Source of the DNA: Streptomyces albireticuli
GTDB taxonomy: Bacteria > Actinomycetota > Actinomycetes > Streptomycetales > Streptomycetaceae
Assembly (NCBI RefSeq): GCF_002192455.1
Contig: NZ_CP021744.1
Span: 2,324,001 to 2,388,000, forward strand
Direction: 5' to 3'
Length of the DNA stretch: 64,000 nt
Shown: piece after piece, positions 57,859-64,000 of the stretch
Position numbering within the stretch: the stretch's first letter is position 1
How the letters are laid out: each line of letters begins with the position of its first letter
The notes under the pieces: model-generated
The model's database searches: none
Seen by the model: only the letters and a program-made list of their open reading frames with translations
Told to the model about the DNA's origin: nothing
Program-made: the position numbers and the translations under genes

Positions 57859-58281
57859 TTGAGTCCGATGAGCCAGGCGGCGCAGAATCTGAACTGGTTG
57901 ATCACCAACTTCGTGGCGAACACCCCGGGGGTGTCCCACACCGTGGTGGTCTCCGCCGACGGACTTCTTCTGGCGATGTCCGAAGGCTTTCCGCGGGACC
58001 GTGCCGACCAGCTGGCGGCGGTCGCCTCCGGCCTGACCTCGCTGACGGCCGGTGCCTCCCGGATCTTCGAGGGCGGCGCCGTCAACCAGACCGTGGTGGA
58101 GATGGAGCGCGGCTTCCTCTTCATCATGTCCGTCTCCGACGGATCCTCGCTGGCCGTGCTGGCGCACCCCGAGTGCGACATCGGCCTCGTGGGCTACGAG
58201 ATGGCCCTCCTGGTCGACCGGGCGGGCACCGTGCTGACGCCCGATCTCCGCGCCGAGCTCCAGGGCAGCCTGCTGAACTGA
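57859..58281 (+). CDS. cvnB: Conservon roadblock/LC7 protein CvnB (copy 1)
   Basis: A 140-aa roadblock/LC7 (MglB-like) protein: AAQNLNWLITNFVANTPGVSHTVVVSADGLLLAMSEG, then an MSVSDGSSLAVLAHPECDIG strand. Roadblock proteins act as regulators of Ras-like GTPases, here presumably CvnD. The TTG at 57859 follows directly after the cvnA stop and has AGGAG with 6-base spacing; the ATG 9 bases downstream is the alternative. A 238-base block in it is identical to cvnB copy 2. Confidence 0.92.
   Translation: MSPMSQAAQNLNWLITNFVANTPGVSHTVVVSADGLLLAMSEGFPRDRADQLAAVASGLTSLTAGASRIFEGGAVNQTVVEMERGFLFIMSVSDGSSLAVLAHPECDIGLVGYEMALLVDRAGTVLTPDLRAELQGSLLN
57991..58228 (+). repeat. 238-bp block identical to cvnB copy 2 (copy 1)
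   Basis: Every base from 57991 to 58228 equals 63063-63300, including all third positions. Bases just before and after differ at many synonymous sites. Confidence 0.97.
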
Positions 58282-58385
58282 CCGATGTATCCCGCTGATC
58301 CCGTCCGACCGTACGGCCGAAAACCCCCCACCGGCCCGCGCTCGACGGCATTATTGCCAGTCCTGCTGTCCCGTCCGGAGGATTC

Positions 58386-58793
58386 ATGACCCCGCCCGCC
58401 TCGCCCGGCCCGTACGGCGCCTCTCATCACGCGCCGTACGGGAGTGAAGGCGAAGAGCCGCTGATCCGCCCCTACGCCATGACGGGTGGCCGCACCCGGC
58501 CCCGCTACCAGCTCGCCATCGAGGCGCTGGTCAGCTCCACGGCCGACCCGGCCCACCTGGCGGGGCTGCTCCCCGAGCACCAGCGGATCTGCCACCTGTG
58601 CCGGGAGGTCAAGTCGGTCGCGGAGGTCTCTGCGCTGCTGAACATGCCGCTGGGCGTGGCGCGCATCCTCGTCGCGGACCTGGCGGAGGCCGGCATGGTG
58701 GCCATCCACCAGCCGGGTGGCGGCGGAGAGTCCGGCGGGACGCCGGATGTGACACTGCTCGAAAGGGTGCTCAGTGGACTTCGGAACCTCTAG
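58386..58793 (+). CDS. cvnC: Conservon DUF742 protein CvnC (copy 1)
   Basis: A 135-aa protein with the DUF742 winged-helix-like core: LIRPYAMTGGRTRPRYQLAIEALV, EHQRICHLCREVKSVAEVSALLNMPLGVARILVADLAEAG. The role in the complex is unknown; it may bridge CvnB to CvnD or to DNA. The ATG at 58386 has GGAGG. Its 3' end overlaps cvnD by 20 bases. It is separated from cvnB by 104 bases. Confidence 0.9.
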   Translation: MTPPASPGPYGASHHAPYGSEGEEPLIRPYAMTGGRTRPRYQLAIEALVSSTADPAHLAGLLPEHQRICHLCREVKSVAEVSALLNMPLGVARILVADLAEAGMVAIHQPGGGGESGGTPDVTLLERVLSGLRNL

Positions 58794-59355
58794 CGGAGGC
58801 GTGGGCCGTTCCACCACGTCCGCGAAGATCGTGGTGGCCGGCGGCTTCGGCGTCGGCAAGACCACGTTCGTGGGCGCGGTCTCGGAGATCAGCCCGCTGC
58901 GTACCGAGGCCGTGATGACGTCCGCGTCGGCCGGGATCGATGATCTGAGCCATGTCCAGGACAAGACCACGACCACCGTGGCGATGGATTTCGGCCGTAT
59001 CACTCTCGACGACGATCTGATCCTGTATCTGTTCGGTACGCCCGGTCAGGACCGTTTCTGGTTCATGTGGGACGACCTGGTGCGCGGCGCCATCGGCGCC
59101 GTCGTGCTCGTGGACACCCGCAGACTCGCGGACTGCTTCCCGGCCGTCGACTACTTCGAGAACAGCGGCCTGCCCTTCGTCATCGCCCTCAACGGCTTCA
59201 ACGGGCAGCAGCCCTACGGGCCGGAGGAGGTGCGCGAGGCGCTCCAGATCGGACCGGACACGCCGATCATCACGACGGACGCCCGGCACCGCAATGAGAC
59301 CAAGAGCGCGCTGATCACGCTTGTGGAGCACGCTCTGATGGCCCGACTGAAATAA
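58774..59355 (+). CDS. cvnD: Conservon Ras-like GTPase CvnD (copy 1)
   Basis: A 193-aa small GTPase of the MglA/SRPRB-like type. The P-loop VVAGGFGVGKTTFVG is at residues 20-34, with FGTPGQDRFWFMWDDLVRG as the G3 region. The G4 position is NGFN, not NKxD, as in other CvnDs. The GTG at 58774 lies within the end of cvnC. Last gene of conservon 1. Confidence 0.93.
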   Translation: MDFGTSSGGVGRSTTSAKIVVAGGFGVGKTTFVGAVSEISPLRTEAVMTSASAGIDDLSHVQDKTTTTVAMDFGRITLDDDLILYLFGTPGQDRFWFMWDDLVRGAIGAVVLVDTRRLADCFPAVDYFENSGLPFVIALNGFNGQQPYGPEEVREALQIGPDTPIITTDARHRNETKSALITLVEHALMARLK

Positions 59356-59683
59356 CGTTGCGCACACCACCCAGGCATGACAAATGGGTTGTGGCATTGG
59401 CCACGGCACGGCACATGCTTCATAACGTTTCGACAGAGAATCGGCCGGACGCGACCACTCGGTGCGTTCGGCCGACTTCACTGTGCGCACATTTGCCCCG
59501 GCATTTGGCGCCGCTCGCTCTTAATGCCCGTTTTATGTCGGGCAAATCGCTTCGCCCGGCCGTCATGTCCAGTGTTTGGAATGCACACGGCTGACGTGCT
59601 GGAATTCCAGGAACTGAGCAGTAACGGCTCAGCCGAAAAACGGCACACAACGCAGGTGCCGACGCCGAGAGGTTGTTGGTCGA
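59356..59683. other. Region between the two conservons
   Basis: 328 bases with lower GC than the flanks, including a 6-bp hairpin (TGCCCG/CGGGCA) at 59525-59544. It should contain the promoter for conservon 2. No gene is supported. Confidence 0.4.
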
Positions 59684-62600
59684 GTGACGCGCAGAAAGAC
59701 GGGCGCCGCACAGCAGGCGCGGGACGAACGGGGCAACTTCACCCCGCCGTCGCGCACAGCGGTGCCGCCTTCCGACGTCCCCGAAACTCCCGCACCGCCC
59801 GCCGGCCGCGGTGGACGGCTCTCGCCGCGCAACTGGCGGGTGCCCGTCCGGCTGAACGCGATCCTGATGATCCCGGTGCTCGTGGCGCTGGTCTTCGGCG
59901 GTCTCGACGTGAAGAGCTCCGTCGACACCTGGACCGAGGCGAAGGACGCCGCGAACACCGCGCGGCTGGTCCGTGCCGCGGCCACCTACGCGCACGCCGT
60001 CATCGACGAGCGCGACATCATCGCCGAGCCGATGCTGAAGGGTGAGCGCGAGAACGCCACGATCAAGAAGGCGCAGGGCGCGACGGACGCCGCCCGCGAG
60101 GAGTTCGACAACGCCGTCAAGCAGGCCCCGGACACCCTGAGCCTGCGCCGCCGCGTCAAGCTCTTCCGCGAGGCCGAGCAGACGCTGCCCAAGCTGCGCA
60201 AGATCGCCTACACCTCCGACCTGGGCGGAGTGAAGACCGAGGACGGCTACGGCGCCATCCAGCGTCCGCTCATGGCGTTCGCCAACGAGCTGGGCCTGGG
60301 CACCGGCAGCAACTCCTACGGCCGTATGGTCTACGCGATCGAGCTGGCCAAGGCCGCCGAGTCGCTCCAGCGGTCCATCGGCACCCACCTGCTGGTCAAG
60401 CCCGGCGCCTCGGCGTCCAAGACCAACCCGGCCGCCGGTGCGGCCGGCTCGGCGGGCTCCGCCGAGGCCGCGACCGGCTCGGAGCACGAGGTGCAGGTCA
60501 CCGCGTTCTCCTCCTACAACTTCCTGGAGTACATCGCCCGCGGCGAGTACGACGCCGCCGGTGGCGAGGACGACATCAGCCGGCTCAACGACATCATGGC
60601 CACGAAGGCCAAGATCTCCGAGCAGGACAAGATGTTCGCCGCGATCTCCTCGGGCAAGACGCCCAAGCAGCTCGCGGAGGCGGGTGTCACCCCGGACGCG
60701 TGGTTCACCGCCGCGACGGCGAAGTTCGACGCCTACCGCGAGGTCGAGAAGGAGCTCGCCGACAAGGCCGTGGACGAGGCCGAGCTGATCTCCTCCAACG
60801 CCCAGCGCGACGCCATCCTGCACTCCTCCATCATGATCGTCGCCCTGCTCATCGCGTTCTTCGTGGCCGGGATGATGGCGCGCTCGATGAGCCGCAACAT
60901 GCGCCACCTGCGACGCGCGGCGTTCGATGTCGCCGAGCAGCGGCTGCCGGCCCTGGTCGACCAGCTCTCGCGCACCGACCCCGGCCGTGTCGACACCCGC
61001 ATCCAGCCCATTCCGATCACCACCCGGGACGAGATCGGCGAGGTCGCCCGCGCCTTCGACCAGGTCCACCGGGAAGCGGTCCGGCTGGCCGCCGAGCAGG
61101 CACTGCTGCGAGGCAACGTCAACGCGATCTTCACCAACCTCTCGCGCCGCAACCAGTCCCTGATCGAGGGCCAGCTGACCCTGATCACGGAGCTGGAGGA
61201 GCACGAGGCCGACCCGGACCAGCTGGAGAACCTCTTCCGCCTGGATCACCTGGCCACCCGTATGCGCCGCAACGGCGAGAACCTCCTGGTCCTCGCCGGC
61301 GAGGAGCCGGGCCGCCGCTGGGACCAGCCGGTCCCGCTGGTCGACGTGCTGCGCGCCGCCTCCTCCGAGGTGGAGGCCTACGAGCGCATCGAGCTGTCCG
61401 GCGTCCCGGACGCCGAGATCCACGGCCTGGCCGTGACCGACCTCGTGCACCTGCTCGCCGAGCTGCTGGAGAACGCGACCACGTTCTCCTCCCCGCACAC
61501 CAAGGTCCGGGTGACCGCGACCCGGCTGCCCGACGGCCGCGTCATGGTCGAGATCCACGACAAGGGCATCGGCCTCACCGCCGAGGACTTCGCGGACATC
61601 AACCACCGCCTGGCCAACCCGCCGAGCGTGGACGTCGCGATCGCGCAGCGCATGGGCCTCTTCGTGGTCGGCCGGCTGGCCACCCGGCACGGCATCCGCG
61701 TCCAGCTCCGCCCGTCGGGCGAGCAGGCCGGCACCACCTCGCTGGTCATGCTGCCGGACGCGATCACGCACGGTGGCGGTGGCGAGGACGAGCTGTCCGG
61801 CGACGACTTCACGGTCTCCCGGATGGTGCCCGAGCAGCAGACCGCCCCGGTGAGCCGGCAGCGCACCGCCGCCGAGCTCGGCTTCGACGACTCCCGCTAC
61901 GAGGCCGGCCAGGAGGCGCCCTCCGGTGCCCCCTCGCTGGACCCGGTCGGCCGTTCGCGGCTCCGTGAGGAGCGGCGCGCCGCTCTGGAGGCGCAGCAGC
62001 AGGCCGCCGACAACCGTCCGCTGTTCCGGGACGAGGTCCCGCAGCAGCAGTCGTACGACCAGCAGTCCTTCGGCCAGCAGTACGAGCAGCCCCAGCAGGC
62101 GCAGCCGTACGAGCAGCGGCCCGACCAGGACACCGGCCAGCACGCGCAGCAGCACACCGGCCAGCACGCGGTTCCGCAGGCCGACCCGCAGGGCTACGAC
62201 CAGGGTTACGACCGGTCCCACCACCAGCAGCACGGCTATCCGGACGCGGGTTATCCGGAACAGGGTTACGCGGAGGCCGGTTACCCGGAGGCGCAGCAGC
62301 CCTTCGGCGGCCCCGAGACCCCGGCGCAGCAGGCCGGCTGGCAGGACTCCGGTCCGTACCAGGACGCCGGCCGGCAGGGTTACGGAGCGGATTCGGAATC
62401 CCTGCCGCCCGCTGACACGGCGCAGCCCGAGCGCGTAGAGTTCGACCGTCCGGGCCCCGCTTCGAGCGGCTCCCACTCGCTGACCGGGGCCGGTCTGCCG
62501 CGCCGCGCGAAGCAGTGGCAGGAGCCCGAGTCAGTCGAGGAGGCCACGGGGGCCGGTGTACCGGAGCCGCCCCAGCAGGACGTCCCACAGCAGCCCCAGG

Positions 62601-62929
62601 AGGGTGAACAGCCCGACTGGCGATCGACGAACGACGAGCGCTGGCACCGTGCCGAGCAGCTCCGTGAGCCGAAAGCCGGCGGCATCACCTCCTCCGGTCT
62701 GCCTCGCCGAGTGCCCAAGGCCAATCTGGTCGAGGGCAAGGCAGCGCAGACCCCCCAGGACGGGCCCCAGATCTCCCGTGCCCCGGAGGACGTACGCGGC
62801 AGGCTGAGCAATCTCCGCCGCGGTGTCCAGCAGGGGCGCAGCGCGGGTAACGACACCACCGCGCACGAGCAGCATGAGCAACACGGCCAGGGCTTCGGCC
62901 CCGGCGGTACCTACGATCAGGAGCGTTAG
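59684..62929 (+). CDS. cvnA: Conservon sensor kinase-like protein CvnA (copy 2)
   Basis: A 1081-aa protein organised like copy 1: membrane helix 1 (LNAILMIPVLVALVFGGL, near 58-75), NIT-type extracytoplasmic domain, membrane helix 2 (near 381-400), HAMP-like linker, RLDHLATRMRR and HATPase with LLENATTF, DKGIGLT and MGLFVVGRL. The tail is Gln/Tyr-rich with DQGYDRS-type and YPEAGYPE-type repeats, different from the tail of copy 1. The sensing domains share little sequence beyond the helix pattern, so the signals may differ. The GTG at 59684 has AGAGG about 12 bases upstream. Confidence 0.9.
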   Translation: MTRRKTGAAQQARDERGNFTPPSRTAVPPSDVPETPAPPAGRGGRLSPRNWRVPVRLNAILMIPVLVALVFGGLDVKSSVDTWTEAKDAANTARLVRAAATYAHAVIDERDIIAEPMLKGERENATIKKAQGATDAAREEFDNAVKQAPDTLSLRRRVKLFREAEQTLPKLRKIAYTSDLGGVKTEDGYGAIQRPLMAFANELGLGTGSNSYGRMVYAIELAKAAESLQRSIGTHLLVKPGASASKTNPAAGAAGSAGSAEAATGSEHEVQVTAFSSYNFLEYIARGEYDAAGGEDDISRLNDIMATKAKISEQDKMFAAISSGKTPKQLAEAGVTPDAWFTAATAKFDAYREVEKELADKAVDEAELISSNAQRDAILHSSIMIVALLIAFFVAGMMARSMSRNMRHLRRAAFDVAEQRLPALVDQLSRTDPGRVDTRIQPIPITTRDEIGEVARAFDQVHREAVRLAAEQALLRGNVNAIFTNLSRRNQSLIEGQLTLITELEEHEADPDQLENLFRLDHLATRMRRNGENLLVLAGEEPGRRWDQPVPLVDVLRAASSEVEAYERIELSGVPDAEIHGLAVTDLVHLLAELLENATTFSSPHTKVRVTATRLPDGRVMVEIHDKGIGLTAEDFADINHRLANPPSVDVAIAQRMGLFVVGRLATRHGIRVQLRPSGEQAGTTSLVMLPDAITHGGGGEDELSGDDFTVSRMVPEQQTAPVSRQRTAAELGFDDSRYEAGQEAPSGAPSLDPVGRSRLREERRAALEAQQQAADNRPLFRDEVPQQQSYDQQSFGQQYEQPQQAQPYEQRPDQDTGQHAQQHTGQHAVPQADPQGYDQGYDRSHHQQHGYPDAGYPEQGYAEAGYPEAQQPFGGPETPAQQAGWQDSGPYQDAGRQGYGADSESLPPADTAQPERVEFDRPGPASSGSHSLTGAGLPRRAKQWQEPESVEEATGAGVPEPPQQDVPQQPQEGEQPDWRSTNDERWHRAEQLREPKAGGITSSGLPRRVPKANLVEGKAAQTPQDGPQISRAPEDVRGRLSNLRRGVQQGRSAGNDTTAHEQHEQHGQGFGPGGTYDQER

Positions 62930-62930
62930 T

Positions 62931-63353
62931 GTGAGCCCGATGAGCCAGGCGGCGCAGAACCTGAACTGGTTGATCACCAGCTTCGTGGAGAACACCCCCG
63001 GGGTGTCCCACACCGTCGTGGTCTCCGCCGACGGACTTCTTCTGGCGATGTCCGAAGGGTTCCCGCGGGACCGTGCCGACCAGCTGGCGGCGGTCGCCTC
63101 CGGCCTGACCTCGCTGACGGCCGGTGCCTCCCGGATCTTCGAGGGCGGCGCCGTCAACCAGACCGTGGTGGAGATGGAGCGCGGCTTCCTCTTCATCATG
63201 TCCGTCTCCGACGGATCCTCGCTGGCCGTGCTGGCGCACCCCGAGTGCGACATCGGCCTCGTGGGCTACGAGATGGCCCTCCTGGTCGACCGGGCGGGCA
63301 GTGTGCTGACGCCCGATCTCCGTGCCGAACTGCAGGGGAGCCTTCTCAACTAA
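62931..63353 (+). CDS. cvnB: Conservon roadblock/LC7 protein CvnB (copy 2)
   Basis: A 140-aa roadblock/LC7 protein, differing from copy 1 at very few residues (TSF for TNF, E for A in the N-terminal region, S for T near the C-terminus). The GTG at 62931 has AGGAG 7 bases upstream and starts one base after the cvnA2 stop. The near-identity contrasts with the diverged cvnA copies and includes 238 identical bases. Confidence 0.92.
   Translation: MSPMSQAAQNLNWLITSFVENTPGVSHTVVVSADGLLLAMSEGFPRDRADQLAAVASGLTSLTAGASRIFEGGAVNQTVVEMERGFLFIMSVSDGSSLAVLAHPECDIGLVGYEMALLVDRAGSVLTPDLRAELQGSLLN
63063..63300 (+). repeat. 238-bp block identical to cvnB copy 1 (copy 2)
   Basis: Partner of 57991-58228, separated by 5072 bases, direct orientation. 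Confidence 0.97.
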
Positions 63354-63437
63354 TAAAGAGGCAGTGCGTTTCGCGCCACCGCGCCATAGGGTGCGGTGGC
63401 GCGACCAGCAGCAGACAGGCAAGTCGGAGGAGGAGAC

Positions 63438-63977
63438 GTGGCAACGCCCCCAGGCGGTTACCCGTACGGAAATGACCAGCAGGCTCAACCCCCGTTGAAC
63501 CGCTTCAACTTCCCCTCCGCGCCAAGCCACCAAGCGCCCGCGGGACCTCCGCGGCAGCCTCATGCCCCGGCGCAGCCGCCCCAGCAGCACCGGCGCGCCT
63601 CGGGCTCCCCCTCGGGGGGCAAGTCCGGGGGCAAGCACAATCCGCTGGTCCGCCCGTACGCCATGACGGGTGGCCGGACCAGGCCGCGGTACCAGCTCGC
63701 CATCGAGGCACTGGTGCACACCACGGCACAGCAGTCCCAGCTTCAAGGGCAGTTGCCTGAACACCAGCGCATCTGCCATCTGTGCCGTGAGATCAAGTCG
63801 GTCGCCGAGATCTCGGCACTTCTCTCCATTCCCCTCGGCGTCGCCCGAATCCTCGTCGCCGACTTGGCGGAGGCCGGGCTCGTCGCCATCCATCAGCCCG
63901 GCGGCGACGAGTCCGCCGGCGGCCAGCCTGACGTGACACTGCTCGAAAGGGTGCTCAGTGGACTTCGGAACCTCTAG
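63438..63977 (+). CDS. cvnC: Conservon DUF742 protein CvnC (copy 2)
   Basis: A 179-aa DUF742 protein with a longer Pro/Gln-rich N-terminal extension (about 85 residues) than copy 1; the core from PLVRPYAMTGGRTRPRYQL to LLERVLSGLRNL is close to copy 1. The GTG at 63438 follows GGAGGAGGAGAC, a strong site. Its end overlaps cvnD2. Confidence 0.9.
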   Translation: MATPPGGYPYGNDQQAQPPLNRFNFPSAPSHQAPAGPPRQPHAPAQPPQQHRRASGSPSGGKSGGKHNPLVRPYAMTGGRTRPRYQLAIEALVHTTAQQSQLQGQLPEHQRICHLCREIKSVAEISALLSIPLGVARILVADLAEAGLVAIHQPGGDESAGGQPDVTLLERVLSGLRNL

Positions 63978-64000
63978 CGGCGAGGCGGTCCGCTCCACCA
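63958..64000 (+). CDS. cvnD: Conservon GTPase CvnD (copy 2), start only
   Basis: The first 14 codons (VDFGTSSGEAVRST) of the second CvnD, overlapping the end of cvnC2 in the same way as in conservon 1. The gene runs past the right window edge. Confidence 0.9.
   Translation, partial: MDFGTSSGEAVRST

Noticed and set aside
54001..58167. A 1388-aa open frame on the minus strand
   Set aside because: It is antisense to cvnA1 and cvnB1, and repetitive where the sense gene is repetitive.

Overview
The window is a high-GC actinobacterial chromosome segment. Gene content and order match the core chromosome of Streptomyces: rpsP-khpA-rimM-trmD, proS, ffh, amtB-glnK-glnD, nsdA, ftsY, glcP, smc, mutM-rnc-rpmF, coaD-rsmD, recG, rpmB, thiD/thiL, ddl-gpsA, hupS, leuCD/ndgR, tRNA-Glu/Gln with gltX, and tandem conservons. 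GTG starts are common and TTG and CTG starts occur. Function calls are from motifs and remembered family features; no database search was run.

Layout. 1-5100: translation genes on the minus strand (trmD cut by the window edge, rimM, khpA, rpsP, a SprT-like protein, proS), then a lone methyltransferase. 5235-11100: SRP GTPase ffh, then the nitrogen operon amtB-glnK-glnD with a GlnR-like site upstream. 11265-15308: developmental regulator nsdA, a PrimPol-like protein and ftsY. 15539-18853: an NCS1 permease and glucose permease glcP with an 11-bp inverted repeat upstream. 19052-30830: smc, a small coiled-coil protein, acylphosphatase, a CAP/SCP secreted protein, mutM, rnc, rpmF, DUF177, a DivIVA-like protein, coaD, rsmD and an unknown. 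30962-35412: recG, a DAK/FakA-like gene and rpmB, which is flanked by two copies of a type I-E CRISPR-like repeat. 35579-43588: thiamine kinases, an Lrp-ligand protein, a DUF3515 lipoprotein, ddl, gpsA, a PlsC-type acyltransferase, cofC, a small protein, hupS and an unknown. 43758-47917: leuCD, divergent ndgR and a divergent monooxygenase/MerR pair. 48005-49880: two overlapping MEDS-domain genes. 49967-52323: five tRNAs and gltX. 52316-53518: an FAA-family hydrolase and a small protein. 54004-64000: two tandem conservons (cvnABCD), the last gene truncated by the window end.

Three genes (CAP-domain, DAK/FakA-like, gltX) are each exactly one base short of an open frame, all in or beside G/C homopolymer tracts. 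In gltX the fault lies at a dispersed-repeat-like insertion near the start codon. Gene order, good ribosome sites and the likely essentiality of gltX make under-called homopolymers in the assembly the simplest explanation, but real lesions cannot be excluded.

The most notable biology is: a 238-bp perfectly identical block shared by the two cvnB paralogues although their cvnA and cvnC neighbours have diverged (recent gene conversion); the CRISPR-like repeats around rpmB with no cas genes in view; a U-tract terminator at 23502-23538 not preceded by any annotated gene; and well-formed operator palindromes in front of amtB, glcP, ndgR and the MerR gene.
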